Source: Albula goreensis (taxonomy: Eukaryota > Chordata > Actinopteri > Albuliformes > Albulidae). Taken from it: a stretch of DNA of 64,000 bases. The stretch's first letter is position 1. Each line of letters starts with the position of its first letter. Below, piece after piece: positions 1 through 13,639 of this stretch. The notes beneath the pieces are model-generated. The model made no database searches and was not told the origin of the DNA. It worked only from the letters and a program-made list of their open reading frames with translations. Where the stretch lies: assembly GCA_022829145.1 (NCBI GenBank), contig CM040742.1, forward strand, positions 12,099,131-12,163,130, in the 5' to 3' direction. A program made the position numbers and the translations under genes.

Positions 1-640
1 GTAGAATTGGTGAGAGGAACGACCCCGATATCAGAGGCTCAGCCTCTTCCATTGGAAGTGGCTCTGAATGGAAGAGAAGGACAAAAGAAAGGCTAGCATA
101 AGAGACAGATAAGGAAGAGAAGAATGATGTGAGAGGATGGAGAGAGAGCGAGAGAGGGGAAGAAGAGAACCCCCTCCATGTTGTGGCCGGTGGCCAACAT
201 TGGCTGTGTGTGAAAGGCACGGGATGGTGAGGGTGGCATAGTGGAGGACCCCTCCCTGTCTCTCTGCCTGCTGTAGTTCTGCAGCACTCTGCCACAGGAC
301 TACAGTCTACAGAGAGAGAGAGAGGACAGCAAGGAAAACAGAGTTAAGGAACAGACAGAGAGATGGAGGAGGATGGAAAGATGGAAGGATGGGGTTAAGG
401 ATAGAGACAGAAGCTTTGAGAAAGAGGGAGAAGGGAAGAGCAGACAGGAGATGGATAGAGCGAAATAAAAGCATAGGGAAGGACAGAGTGAAAGAGAAAA
501 TGAGAGGAGAGAAGGGTAGCACAAAAGGGAGGATGGTAGAAGGAGAGAGGAGGATAGTGTGAAAGAGAAGAATAAAGCGAAAGGGAGAAGGATGTTGCCA
601 GATAAGGGCTAGAAGGGGGAGGGAGGGAGGGAGTTAAGGG
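1..640. repeat. Purine-rich (GA) low-complexity tract
   Basis: The + strand is strongly purine-biased, with many gagaga, ggagga and agggag runs. Every ORF across it, on both strands, is Ser/Leu-rich low complexity. It could lie upstream of, or in, the mtmr4 5' UTR. Confidence 0.6.
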
Positions 641-735
641 AGGGAGAGCGCATGCTAGTTGCTGGGAATGGGAGGAGTCCTGTGCAGGAGTGTGTGCAGT
701 TCTGTAGAATGCTGTGTCACTGTAGCAGCAGCTCC

Positions 736-740
<5 letters not shown>

Positions 741-775
<35 letters not shown>
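741..775. repeat. (AG)n microsatellite
   Basis: Uninterrupted AG dinucleotides, about 17 units. Confidence 0.95.
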
Positions 776-777
<2 letters not shown>

Positions 778-876
778 CTCTCCATCCCTCCGTCCCTGCG
801 GTCCTGCTGCTGCAGATGTACAAACAGCAGTGAAATAATGATGAAGTCGTGAAAACAAGCTCCTGTACCACACCGT

Positions 877-878
<2 letters not shown>

Positions 879-942
<64 letters not shown>
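879..942. repeat. (TG)n microsatellite
   Basis: Pure TG run of 32 units, followed by TG-rich sequence to about 1090. Confidence 0.97.
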
Positions 943-943
<1 letters not shown>

Positions 944-1239
944 TCATGATGGCAGATGTGTGCGAGTTATCCTGGCACACTGGCATCCCACGTGCCTTTG
1001 TCAGGTCGTCTTCCGGCTGCTAATGTGTCTGTGTGTGTTGCCCATGCGTGCGTGTTGCCAATGTGCGCACACATGTATGTGTGTGTGTGTGCTCATGCTG
1101 TTGCTTGACTTGGGGAGTTGTCTGGTTATAAAGGAATCTCGGTGAAGGGTGAATGGGGGGGTGTAGGGGGTGACAGAGAGAGAGAGCGAGAGAGAGAGCG
1201 AGAAAAAGAAAGATAAGCAGGGAGAGAAAGATGCAGTGA

Positions 1240-1760
1240 GGAGAGATGGAGCGAGGTAATAACTGTGGGTGGAGCCTAGCATCAGTCAGTCCCCTCCCCT
1301 CTGCTCCGCTCCTCTCAGTCCCTCCCTCCCACCTCCCCCCGTCTCTCGCTCACTTGCTCAGTATCCTTGTCCTTCTGTGGAGCCGGTACACGTTTGCTGT
1401 CGATCTCGTTTTTTGCTTCTGGTGTTTTTTTTTTTTTATTTTTGTCTTGTGCCCATCCTCTTCCAACATTTTTTTCCTCTGTGAAAAGGGGGGAATAATT
1501 AGCTCTTTTTTTTTTTTGGTTCTCGCGTTGTTTGTTTTGTTATGGATTGTCCGACGCATCGCCTCATCCTCTCAGCAACAGGGGCTTCCGCATAGAAGAC
1601 CGTCTCCTCTGAGTGGCAGCGGAGCTAGGGGGAAGGGGGTGGGGGGTTTAGGGGGTGTGTTGGAACGGCGTGTGTCTGCGGGAAGTAGATTAAGCGGTTG
1701 TGTGAGGGGGTGTGTGTGCCCGTGTGTTTAGGGTGTGGGACTGGGTGGGGGGTCAGACTG
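1240..1760 (+). promoter_or_regulatory. Candidate promoter / 5' untranslated region
   Basis: The block moves from pyrimidine-rich (tcccctcccctctgc, about 1288-1350) through T-rich to a CpG-containing, G-rich part (about 1545-1760, with gtccgacgcatcgcc and ggcagcggagc). No TATA box stands out. This resembles a TATA-less vertebrate promoter with a 5' exon and could belong to mtmr4. It is an inference from base composition alone. Confidence 0.25.
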
Positions 1761-4700
1761 TGTGTGAGTGGTAGCGCGGAGTGGTAGTTACCGGCAAGGG
1801 AAGGATGGTTTTCCCAGCGTCCTCCTCTCTGATGCTACGCTGGCAGCAGTTGGTGTCAGTCCCCTTGGCAAGGCCCATCCTTTTTTGAACATGAGCTTGG
1901 CCACACGTGTCTCCTGCTACATGCTGAACTGCTTTGTAAGTCCCTGTTATGTTATTTTAAAAACGTGTGTGCGTGCGTGCATGCGTGTGTGTGCGTGTGT
2001 GTGTGCAATAGACACACACATGTCAACATACTTTTCCTGCTGTATGCTAATCTGTTTTGTAAGTAAAATCCTGTTTTTTGTAAAATCCTGCTCTAAGCTG
2101 AAGTGCTTTGTAACATCTCCTGATTAATATTTCTGTGTGTGCATGTGTGTGTGTATGTGTGCATGTGAGTAAGTGTGTGCCTTTCATTAAGGGGTGTTAC
2201 GCTGTGCATTGACTGCACCTGAGCACACTGCAGCTGTTAAATAACCAGCATCACTTGATTTATATTTAAAAAAAAAAAATTAAGAGAATAGCATGCTAAA
2301 GAACAGGCATCAATGTGAGGCTTATCAAAATACAGCAGAGGTGTAGCCCACTGTTTCAGGGGCCCTGCAGTGGGAGGATGGCTGGGGGGGGGGGGCGGTA
2401 GTCTGCTCCAGGGAAGTTTCCCTGCTGGAGTGGGGCAGCCGGAGAAGGCGAGACAGGAGGTGTGGTTTTCAGGAAAGCCGGAGCAGCTCTATTGTTGTTT
2501 CGGTCCCTGTTTTGTGAATTTTTTTTTTTTAGTGATGGTATGAAATGAAGATGATTGTGTGCATGGCATTGGTGAAGAGCAGCATGTCTTTTCCCCACCT
2601 TTAAAAAAGAAAAAAAACAAAAAGGCAGCTTGTGTGTCTGAGGGGGAGGGGTTGGCTACTTTAAAAACGCACCACAGCAGGTTCAGGTTTGAAGGTACAG
2701 TACACCATGTGCTGTGTAACCATAGTCAACTGTTTCCCCTTGAGGAGGGATCAGCTTTATGATTGGCTTGTGTCAAGAGATGCACAGCTGATGAAACACA
2801 CATTTGGGGGAGGGGCGGGTCACACTGTGACCTCTCTATGGAACCCCACTCAGCCAAAGTACAGGTCTGATTGGCTGGTTACCTGCCCAATGTTGTCATG
2901 GGAATCCAGAGGGCAAAGGACAAATGGCATTCTACCTGTCGCCATGGAGATGAGCCTTCTCAGATTTTTTTTTTCTTCAATGAATGAAGGGTATTGACTC
3001 AAGGGGATTTTGTATTGAGTGTGTGCGTGCGTGCGTGTGATTGTGTGTGTGAGATTGTGTTGATTGACATATGACTGGTTTGCCCCCACAAGACCTGAGG
3101 CTGCAGTAAAAAAAGAAGAAGTAATAATAATAAATGCCCTTGCGCAGAAACAACAACAACCAAATATGAGGAGCTGTTTGCTTGCTGCTGTTTTCGTCTC
3201 TCAAATGCCCATTTTTAAGGTCGAGTTCTTCCTGAATGATCCGTAGCTACAGGAAACAGCAAGGCCAGGCCAGGCTGTTCAACTACAGTGGATTTTTTTT
3301 TTATCTTGCTGGATGAAGAGAGGGATAGAGGGAGATAGGGAGGAGGAAACAGTCAGCGATCCTTCTTAAGTTTGTCTTGGAGCCAGTGTTGCACACCCCA
3401 TCCCAAAGACACTAATGTTTTTGGAGACTACGTGGGAAGAAGAGCTGTCCTTGAGCATTGTTTCATTTTTTTGGGCAATTGTCTCCATTTCTGTTAGGCC
3501 ATAACCAGAATGAGTCATAAATAAAAAAAGAAAACATGATTGAATTGATAAAGGTTTTCCATTACTCAGCTGGCATTTTTTTTTTTTTTTTTTTTTTTCT
3601 TTCCCTGAATAGTTTCCTGTCGTAACCGTAGATGAGGGCGGGTTTTTTTTGCGATTGGTGACCATCCACTTGCTACATCACATTATATTTAGGCTTATAG
3701 CTGAAGCCTTATTTTCAGAAGTGGATATTTTACTAAAGTGAGCTATTGTAACTTGCTCAAGTTGTGGCATCCTCCTGCCTGGAAGTCAAACCTGCAACCT
3801 CTCATGCTAGGGTTGTGCCTGTTGGCTACAACTTAAGCCTGGCCAGAAGTAGCGTCCTCTCGCTGAAGGCTGGTCTAAGGAGTAGGCAGTGAGGAGTACA
3901 CCAGGAGGACTTATAAGACAAATATGTCAGACATCCATAAAACCGTTCTCCGAGAATGTGGCCAGTGTCTGAGCTGCTGAGTCCCGGGCACGGTGTGTCC
4001 TTATACTCTAAGTGCTGTTGTCAGATGGTAAGATCGTGTCGTGAGGTCTCTCCATCTTAAGTGCCTGCAAGCCCAGACCTAACATTGTGGAAATTTCATA
4101 ACTGTGCAGATGATGACATGCAGCTTATTTTAAAAGCAGCTTGCCACTGTTGTTTTCTTTTTGTCATCGAATAAAAATATTGTCAATAAACATGCAAATA
4201 TTAAAGTGCTGACATGATTGTTCTTTATGTTTGTGGTGTCATGGTTTATTATTGTAGGTTCATCAGGTTTGATTGAAATGATTATCTACTCCTGACTTGC
4301 ATTTAAAAAAGTGAAAAATCATTTTTCGATTCTCTTAGTTTTGTTGAATTAAGGTGGCAGTATACCCTAAAAGACTCTGGATTGCAAGGCAAAGTCTGGG
4401 GACTCCATTTTGGCTCTGAGTGCCCATATTTGTGTTTTGGGGCTCCAGTTATGGCTCTGTGCACCTGTGTTTGTGATTGGGGCTCCATTCCGGCTCTGTG
4501 CGCCCGTTCGTGATCCGGGCAGACCGTCTCCATCTGGTCTCACAGAGAGAGGATCCATCCTGGTGGTGTGCATTCTGCTGCTGGTTCACAGAGTCGTGCA
4601 TCGCTGCCAGCTCCGCTGTCCCCCATTTCTTATGCTTCTGCGGGCTGCGTTGTCTGGAGCAGATCTGTATCATTGCTGGATCGGCTATGTTTGTTGGCTG

Positions 4701-5560
4701 GGCTGTCTGGAGGTGGATCCCGGTCATGTTTGTGATGGCATCATGGCTTCTCTGGAGCAGACTGATATCACAGCTGGATTGGCTTCATTTCAATCCACCC
4801 AAACCCAAAACACTCACCCCCAGTTCCCTTCCCCTTTCTGCTTAATTAGTTCTACAGATAGCCAAGTACCACTCAATAATCTCTTACAGCTGAGAAGCAG
4901 GACCGGTCTGGGGTCAGTATAGTCTTTTAAGTTATAATGGAACTGTTCTGCGCCCCATTCGTAAACCTTGTTGCTGTATGAGTGCTGATCTGGGTTCAGG
5001 TTTCTGCTGTCCATTGTGTGCGTGGGCCCTGAGTTTCTATCAGTTTCACATTTCAACCTGTAATAGGCAAGGTTAGGATATGGACAGTGTAAACCCAATT
5101 CTAGTTCATTGTTCAAAATATGAGGTGCTTAAATACGCCAGTACTGACCCACAACATGTTTATGAAGTTCCTGAGAGACGTAGTGTGGTGACGTTGGGAG
5201 AAGTTGCCCCTACATGCTGATCTAGGATCTGTCTCACCTATTTCTTAAAATGGTGAAGATTAGTATTTGGTTTGGTGAAACTGATCTCAGGTCAGGTCTT
5301 CTGCATGGAGTTTTGTAACTGTAAGCCTGACTAATTTCTTACACTCATGTTGTGTAACACTGCCAAGCTTGAGCTGATGTGCTTTGGTAATGAACCAAAG
5401 GTCAATAGCTGCTTAAGATTGTTGCAGTCTGTATTAGGGTTCGTTAGAACAGCAAAGTGCCACGGCCAATCAAATCCACAGTTGAAAATCCAAAGCACCA
5501 ATCAGATCACATGATACAGCCAGCCAAGGCCAGCCATTCAGAGGGTATTGTCTGATACTT
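1761..5560. other. Non-coding stretch, no gene seen
   Basis: TG-rich runs near 1965-2015 and 2130-2180, T and A homopolymers (2266-2279, 2519-2530, 3578-3598) and a SINE-like fragment near 3750-3840. ORFs here show no family resemblance and no convincing exon structure. An ATG followed by a good donor (gtaaga) lies at 4025-4027. Confidence 0.6.
3750..3840 (+). mobile_element. Degenerate SINE/MITE-like fragment
   Basis: The phrase cctggaagtcaaacctgcaa followed by ctctcatgc resembles the end of the short repeat seen more fully at 9640 and 47125 (cctgggaatcaagc). Confidence 0.35.
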
Positions 5561-7933
5561 AAGAGTCCAGAGTCAGGACTAGTGTGCCGCAAAGCCGACC
5601 TGGAGAAATGCGGTCTCCAGCTCCCGCCATGCGGCCAATCTGGGGCCCAGACGTTCGTGCTAGCCCTTTACGCTTTTAAAATATTCAACCGTGTGAAATA
5701 TTTATGGCTCTGCGAATGGAGAGGGATGGAGAGAGTATGATTCATGAGCTGCCACCCCCCACCTCATCTCCCACCCCCGCTTCCCCAGCCCTGGTACCAT
5801 AGTCCAGGTCCAGTCGGTGAATCGACTGTAGTGGGCTGGGGGCGGGAACACTCTCCCTTTCTATTTGGGTACAGCCCGTGCTGTTCTCGTGGAAAAAGTG
5901 TTGCTGGCTATACAACCCCCACCCCACCCACCCCCCCCACTGCTCGTTCAGACAGTCCTTCTTCTTCTGTTGCATAGCCCCTCTGGACAGGACAGACAAC
6001 GCTGTGGCACGCACACTCCACTGTACAGGACGTCCTCTTTTATGGGAAGGGGGGGGTTGAATTTTTTGGAGCTTATTTCTGCCTTATGTCTGCCATAACT
6101 AAACTGTGTGTGATTGGCTGCCAGACAGAACTACCGCTAGGCCAGTGCAGTGCATTAAGCAGTTTATTATAATGGTTAGGGAGCTGGTCTTGTAACTCAG
6201 CTAACCTGAATTTCACCAGTAAATGTCCAACTTTATAACTGTATAGCTTGTTAGCTTTGTCAGTTGCTCTGGATAAGACTGGCAGCTGAATGCCTTAAAA
6301 TGTAAATGCATGCATTCTTTTGTACTTGTACTCATCCTCATATGAGGGGGTTGGGTGGAGGATTTGGCAGGGGAGGGGGTCTCTTTTCTTTTATCTTTTT
6401 GCTTCCTGACTTCTGTATGTGTTGGGTCAGCCCTGAAACTACTGAATCAAATCATAATATTAATGCTTAGCCCTCCCTCCCTGTGTGATGATTGTCTGGG
6501 GGTTCAGGGTGGATGATTTTGGAGAGGAGGGTGGAGTTCTGTTGTGCTACTTATTATTCTTCACTATATTGTGGTACTTTTGTAACATTGTGGTATTTTT
6601 TTGTTCCCTTTTTTGGTGATGCTAAACTTTTATTGATTACTTTATATTGATCACCCTGCAACAAGTTCATATATTTCAAAGGATTTTTTTTTGATAGAAG
6701 TACCATAAAAGCTCCTTCTCTGTTGCAATCTGTGAAGTGTTACAGACGTTTTGAGACTCCAGAACAAAGTTGATTTATTAGTCTGAGAAAAATTCTCATT
6801 CCACCCAAGAAAAAAGAAGGCATGGTCTGTTTAAATGCTGCTGTTCTGTCTGTCTGAGTGATGGAGCACATTGTTCTTTTGGAAGAGGGAGAGAGGGAAA
6901 AAAAAAATTTCCATGGCAACTGTACACGGACCGTGGTGGTGCTGTCTGGCCTTCAGTGTGATTGTCTGTTAATTATCTGAATGCCATCAGTCTCCCTCTT
7001 TCTTCTTTCTTTCTTTATCCCTTTTTCTTCCGGCATTCCCAAAGCCCCCTCCCCCTCGTCTGCATGTAATCCTAAGTAATGAACAGTGTGTTTGTTTCAT
7101 GTGTGGGGTTGTTTCCTGATTTTAACATGACAAAATAACCTTTGTTTTAACAAATTTTGAAATGTCTTTCCATTCTTACACCTCCCCCATAGTACTAATG
7201 CTCTCATACAGACAAAGATGGAATGCTGTTAGTATGGCTTGGGGAGAGTGTAGAGAACCGTATCGGTATGTAACATACTGTAAAGATGACATAGCCTCTT
7301 AGGTATAGTGAGCAGGAAGTTAAGAGGAAGTTTTCACTGTCAGCGTTTTGTCTGTGGTGCGCGTGCAGCAGGCGAAACAGCAGTGGGGGTGGGGCAGACG
7401 GGCGGGGGGAAGGGGTGGGGGGCGGCAGGCGGCAGGCGGGCGCACGCAGAGTGACAAAGCAAAACGCGGTCAGCACAACCTGTTCTGTCTCCCTGGCTCG
7501 TCTCCAGCCACATCACCCCTTATTTGTGAGAGAGGAGAGAGAGATGCACCTCCTCCACCCGCCCATCATTGGTTTTCAGCCTCTGTATCAAATAATCTCT
7601 CAGCCTCTACGTCTTTGAAAAATAGCCAGGGAAATAAATCTGAGAGCAAAATAGTACATGCTCCACCCCCTCTGCTGTAAAAAGGTAAAAAGGGAGATGG
7701 GTGGGGGGTTGTGGGGGGGTTCAGAGTGGAAAAACGGGGTGCAGTGTTTTGCAGGGGCCCCCTTCAGTGACATTGATGCAGAGCTGTCTGGCGTCTACCC
7801 CCAGGAGGCGTTGGGGGGTGACTGAAATGGCAGCAGGAGGGGGAGGTGAGGCTGCAGGTGTCAGTGCCACCCTAGCAGCTCTGACAGAGAACAATGGCAC
7901 CTCTCTGCCCACCATCCGTCATTAAATTATCAG

Positions 7934-7936
<3 letters not shown>
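5561..7936. other. Non-coding stretch with G- and C-rich runs, no gene seen
   Basis: C-rich runs at 5751-5790 and 5910-5940, and a G-rich CpG-bearing block at 7350-7460. ORFs are low complexity. A tRNA-like SINE fragment lies at 6165-6310. The half X-box ccatggcaac is at 6911-6920. Confidence 0.55.
6165..6310 (+). mobile_element. tRNA-derived SINE-like fragment
   Basis: Begins atggttagggagctggtctt, the usual start of a tRNA-like SINE head in fish, and later has gctctggataagactggcag near a terminal taaatg. Diverged. Confidence 0.45.
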
Positions 7937-7986
<50 letters not shown>

Positions 7987-8170
7987 GTTTGTCTGTCTTT
8001 GTGTGTGCGTGTGTGTGTATGTGTGTGTGCTTGTGTGTGTCTTTCTTTCTGTGCGTGCGTGCGTGCGTGTGTCTGTGTATGTGTGCGCATGTGTATGTAT
8101 CTGTGAGCTTGTTTGTATCAGTGTGTGTGTATGTGTGTATATGAGAATGTATGTTTATACATATGTGTGT
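7937..8170. repeat. (TG)n microsatellite and TG-rich flank
   Basis: Pure TG from 7937 to 7984, then irregular TG/TGCG/TGTA repeats to about 8170. ORFs here are pure Cys-Val or Thr-His repeats and not genes. Confidence 0.95.
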
Positions 8171-9640
8171 ATAAGGAAAAGACATTTCACTTACTGATAC
8201 ACCACAGAAATAAAGTAATGAAATGAAAAACAGGAGCTGTGTGTGGATGCTCACAGCACAGGCTGGGCTTTGATGCACTGTCTGAGTGCACTGGATTTAG
8301 AACGTCTGTGTCTTAGCAACCGAGTCAAAACTGTTACACCCAAAAAACAAAAAAAAATACAAACAAAAAAAGCAGCTCGGAAGTTCCAAATGCCCTGAGA
8401 TCCAGCCCCTATTTGTTTTGAACTTACTTTGTTTTGTTTTTTTTGGTGTAGTCATTAACCCAAATATATCTGTCACTGTGGTGATTCAGTGGTAGCCCTG
8501 AGAATAGCCTAAATAGTGTAGCTTGTCCTTGTCAGTCTTGCTCCAATCAGACCCAAATCTCACCCTCCACCCCTAGCCCCCTCCTCCACCTCATACCCGG
8601 CACTCACCCTGCTCTTCCAGCTCTTTGTTCTGCTGTACAGGCACATGGCACACAAATGATTTTTACTTCTAGTTTTAGGCGCCAGAACAAGGCCCGCCTT
8701 GACTCTTGACAACTCTGCCCAGACTGCAGTCCCGTCTCTAACTGCCGACCTCCTCACGCTGCTCAGGGCTCTCATGACAGCATAACCGGTATAACTCTGA
8801 CTCAGGCATAGGCTTAGATATTAAACCAATGGTCAGTTAGATAATATTTGATTGAGTGAATATAGCAGTCAATCATAACTTTTAGTAGGTGGGGTTAATA
8901 AACTCCCACAGCCAATCCAATCCTTCCTCTGAGATGAGGTGTTTAATCTCATCCACTTTAGCAAATATGCTGTTCCAGTTATGGATGTCTTCACCAACAT
9001 TACATTTTATGCAGACAGCTGTTTAGCCCGCTAACAAGTTGCAACACTCCTACAATTTTTAAATATAGGGAAATGGTGCACCAAAGAATATGCACAACTA
9101 CATTTCCTCATTTTTAATTAGCTAGCTGAGATGTCATCTGTGGAATTGGGTTGAAATCATCACAGGCTGTTTGCAATGCTAGAGGGAAAGTAGCTCAAAC
9201 GTCCGAAATGAGAGTCAGAAGAAACCTTGCAATTGAAACAAGTGAACGTTTATTGATTTTTTTTGTTTTCGTTTTTGGAAGCTGGTGTAGAAGCTAATAA
9301 TTGCTCATGGAGCACTTGGAAAAATCGAGAAAGACAAAAGAACAGCGGTGTGTTTTGGCCACGGCCATCTTCAGGCGGCAGCTAGAAATCAATGACCGTT
9401 CACTTGTTTTATTTGAAAGGTAGGTTTTTCTGATCCTGTAATGGAAAACAAAACTAGTAAAAAATAGGTAAAAAAAAAAAAAAAAAGCAAGGAACCATTT
9501 CTAAGAATTCCAACAAATTTCACCAAGAGCTTAGTCTTAACGTCAAGTACCCTGTCTCTGATGGTGGTTTGGTTGCTTTTAACTCTTTTCACATAGGCTT
9601 CCTTATTGTCTGATTGGTGCTGTCTGATTTCAGAAGGTGA
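8171..9640. other. Non-coding stretch, nothing recognised
   Basis: A- and T-runs (8341-8370, 9471-9486) and ordinary mixed sequence. No exon-like segment with family resemblance. Confidence 0.5.
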
Positions 9641-9850
9641 ATTTATTCAGGCATTTAGCAGACATTTGTATCCAAAATGACTTACTATTTATATTTCTAC
9701 ACTTCCATTTATACAGCTGGATATTCACTGAAGCAATCCAGGTTAAGTGCCTTGCTCACAGGTATAGCAGCAGTGCCCTACCTGGGAATCAAGCTCGCCA
9801 CCTGTGAGTCTGAAGCCCCACTCCCTAACCTTTTCCCAGCAATGCTGCCC
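9640..9850 (+). mobile_element. Short interspersed repeat (SINE/MITE-like), copy 1
   Basis: Contains ggcatttagcagacatttgt and atccaaaatgactt, then ggttaagtgccttgctcaca and cctgggaatcaagc, ending in gcaatgctgccc. Similar copies occur at 12830, 47125 and 63768 in this window. Confidence 0.65.
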
Positions 9851-12829
9851 CAATTTAATCAGAATGAATCCCCCCCCAAAGACCTTAGATTGATCTGAAG
9901 TAGTAATTGAGTTTTGGTTTATTAGCAAAGCACATTCCCAGCGGATGAGAACAGTTCTGTTGCCCAGTAGTGAGTGGCTAGCCAGGCTAATCGTCATGAA
10001 CCTAACTTGTGAGGCAAGTTCTTAAAAGAATTCTGCCATTTACCGGAAGAGTGGTGGGCTGTAATCAGTGTAGGGAGGATGAAGTAGATTTGTTCTCCCC
10101 TTCTCATGATTTGCAGTGGTTACTCTCATGGGGTCCTTCGCTCACTGGCTCTTGATTTATGGCACTTTGCTGGCTGTCTTTCAGCAAGCATCATTTAGAG
10201 CAAGGCTGTTCAGCTCCAGTCATGGTGGCCAGCTGCCTCTGCGGGTATCTGCTCTAAATGCACACTGCAGTGCATGACGAGGTGAGCTAATTCATGAATT
10301 ACACATACAACATCGCGTGCTGTAGCATCTTGCTGGAGAAGATACCCCACACACACTGAGGCCCGCCAGGTCCGAGGCCCAAGAGACCTGTTTTAGAGTA
10401 CCAGAGGACCTAGAGGAGTGAAGGCTGCGGCTAGCACCTAGGGGGCAGGACAAGGCAAAATCACCCTCTTGCAGGTCAAGGGAGTGTTCCTTTGGGTTCT
10501 TTGCAGAGACATTTGAGTAATGGCCTATCAAAACACTTCCAAAAGGTCACATGGTCATGGCCATGGCCCATCCCATTATTTTATGTCATCCCATTTTTTT
10601 AACGCCCTGAGGACCTATTAGTGCCTTGTTGATTGAGGGCGATGATCCCCTGAGAAAGTAGTGCCGTTTAGTTGTATTGCTGTATTAAGGGCATTGTAAA
10701 CATGTGTGTTAAGTTGGTAACAGCCAGAGCAATTTGCAGGATGATGGGAGCCTGATCACTGAAGCAAAACGTGTCTGCCGGTCTCGTCTAGCTTTGCGGT
10801 GTTCGATCGCAGCTCGTTCATCAAAAAAAATCTGGCATTTGGACAGCTACATCCCTAAATCATATGAAATTCAACCCTGTCAATTGACCATCTTTCTGAC
10901 TGCCACTTCTATTATTTTCCTGACAGCTGGTAGCCTTCATCCGATGGGTTAATACACGGCAGAGCACAAGTGTCTGTGCTACTCTGCCTTTTCTCCAGTC
11001 ATCTTTCACAGGCCTTATTATGTAACGTTTTACCTCATCTAATATATAGACGTTATTTCTTTTTCCCCCCAGAATATGTATGACCATTAGATTGAATTGA
11101 ATCTTTTTGGATCCTTTCCAGAACTGGAATGGGTACAGGCTTAAGAGCTTTGCCAGCAAGTAATATTTTATGACAGTTTCCTCTTGTAATGCAAAATAAA
11201 AACGTAGATGTGGCCAGAGGTTGTTGGAAGATAGCCACTGGTGCAATGTGAAATTAAAATATGATTAGATTAGGGCCTGGTTCAACCTGGATTGATGGAG
11301 AGCCATTTGATGAAACAGAAGCGTTATTGTTGAGATCTTCTTTCAAGCCACATGAATCTCTTCCAGAAGGAGATTATGACACGTTCTTTGGTTGTGTGGG
11401 GGTGGGGAGGGGTGCGGGTTTCCCTCCCAGGGGGCTACTGAGGCTTGAGCCTATTGGAGTAATGATTGACAGCTATCCCAGAATTGAGTTCCTAGCAGCT
11501 AGTTTTTTTTCCCCACTTTGATGTGCTCAATGCTGAATGTAGGCTAGGTGGAGTCTTGTCAAGCTTTGTAGTCGTCAACCAACCATTTTTCCTGACATTC
11601 CCCTAATCTTGGGGTGTCAGATCTTATCCAAGATCTTTATTGAAGGGCACCATTTGTAGATTGGTTGAATCTGCAGTTTTGGTCACACATGATAGCAAAA
11701 GCTGTTTCCCACACTGCCCTGCCTAAGCTCTTGGGCAAGGTTAGACTTTATGTTCCTCCAGCAGTGCAGTATAGCGTATGCAAGTGATGATTTTATCAAT
11801 ACGTGGGGCGGAGGAAGTCATGCAGTCGATTGATCCTGTATCTGAGGGGGATGGTCACCGCAGTGGCTGATAAGTTCGGTGTTGGTGGGGAAACATAAGG
11901 TGGGGGCAGGCTGCATCACTCCCCACCCACCCCAGGAAGTGAGCAGTGCTCTGAAGTGACCGCTGCGATGCCAGATCAAATCTCTCAGATGGAAGTTTCT
12001 GGAAGGCTTGATGGCTCAGGGCAGCTCGGGCCGCCTCGTGCCCCAAAAGTAGCCACACTCGGCACCGCCACGCATCACTCAGCCCTGGGGCCTAATGGCT
12101 CCTGACAGCTTTCCGGAAGCGGCCATCACGGAGCCGTACCTGGCAGCTGGACAACCGCAGCCCAGCTTAGTGACTTATTCGGTCATCCTGGACGTCAGAG
12201 AGACTGATGGGAAGGGTTCTGCACCTACGGTGTCCCTATTTCCCATTCATGCTGGTTTTCAGGTTCACCCTCAAAAAGCAAATAGCACCTTGGAGTCAGT
12301 TGTGTTTATTGATACAGCCAAAATCTGTATGGAGAGTTGCATTTTCTCACCAGTCCCGCCTTCAGCCTTTTCCTTTCCATTGAGTCCCTCTGCAACTGTA
12401 AATTGAAATCTTGACCTGTATCATTTCAGAGCAGCTGGCTCCCGCTCTACTTCGGCTCCCCTCGTCTCTCTCCCCTTTCCTCGGTGTCTGTGCACATCCA
12501 GAGTACTCCGCATGTTAATACTTGATGAATTCCCAGTTCCCATTTGGAGATGGCGGTTGCTTTCCATTTATAAACTTTAATGCCTTGAAGATTTTTTTTT
12601 TTTTTTTTTAAGTTAAGTAGGTTCAGTATTTGTCATATCCTTATATGCACTTTATGTGAGTGCAAGCGATGGCTGCTGAAAATGGAAACATGAGCGATAT
12701 CATCAGTGACTCAGGGATGGCTGGAGCAGCAGAGGGTCTAATCTGAGGTCCCGTTTCTAAACAGGAAGTGAAGTCATTGTTTGTTGATGGCTGATTTCTG
12801 GGCTCCCTCAGCTCCAAAAAGAGCCTCAT
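9851..12829. other. Non-coding stretch, no gene seen
   Basis: Holds a degenerate repeat at about 10195-10300 and otherwise unique-looking sequence. ORFs of 60-128 residues have no recognisable domains. Confidence 0.5.
10195..10300 (+). mobile_element. Degenerate interspersed repeat, second family
   Basis: gcaaggctgttcagctccag, a gcgggtatctgctct core and a gagctaattcatg end match the layout of the fragment at 20385-20510. Confidence 0.4.
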
Positions 12830-13015
12830 AACTTACATTTGGGTATTTAGCAGACACCTTTATCCAGACCAACCTACACAGCTTTACGTTTGTGCACACT
12901 ATCCATCTGTAGAGCTGGATATCTACCAGTTGGGGTAAGATGCCTGGCTAAGGTAAAACAGTGGCACCTCACCTGGGAATTGAACCCGCAACCTCAAATT
13001 TATAAACCTCTCTCC
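12830..13015 (+). mobile_element. Short interspersed repeat, copy 2 of the 9640 family
   Basis: tttagcagacacctttatcc, agctggatatctaccag, cacctgggaattgaacccgc and aacctcaaatt follow the same order as in the copy at 9640. Confidence 0.65.
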
Positions 13016-13639
13016 CCATTCCATTATACATCATGCTGTGACCTACCCTACAAGTAGTTGTGTGCTACGGCAAGGATGGAACCAGTACTCTAAAGTCACT
13101 GGGATTTTTACATAGTTAAGTCCTTAATTCTGATTGGATAGTCGGGCAGGAGGACACAAGATTTCATTGTTAGATTATTTGAGCTATCAGAACATGAGGA
13201 AGTGAAATATTTTTTTCCCTCCTGCTGAGTTCAGAGTGAGTGGGTAGTGCTTAAGTGAACCTTGGGCCTCTTCAGAGAGCTCTCCCGTACCATCAAGCAC
13301 GGGCGTAATTGCAATTTATTGCCTTCAATTAGCAGGTAGACTGGCTCTAATGTAGCGTCAAATCACATTAACCTCAGCCAGTGTCGTTCTGTCAGGGAAG
13401 AGGGTGGTAGGTGGGGGGGGGGGTGAGTGTTGGTTTCCTTTTGAACAACGGAGCTCTGGTGGAGAAAAGTTTGCTTTTCTCTATAGCCGTTTTTCCCCCT
13501 CTCCCAGCTCTTTGTAGGCCAAGACACAACTTATTTCCCCCCCACGCTCGGAGGAAACCTGAGTGAAGCGACCACCATTCTCCTCTTTGAGGATTAAAGT
13601 CCAATGACATTGCAAGGTCTTAGGTTTCTTTTATTGTGT

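Noticed and set aside
1246..1731. 161-codon ORF on the + strand
   Set aside because: Low-complexity translation of pyrimidine-rich and G-rich runs. More likely promoter or 5' UTR sequence.
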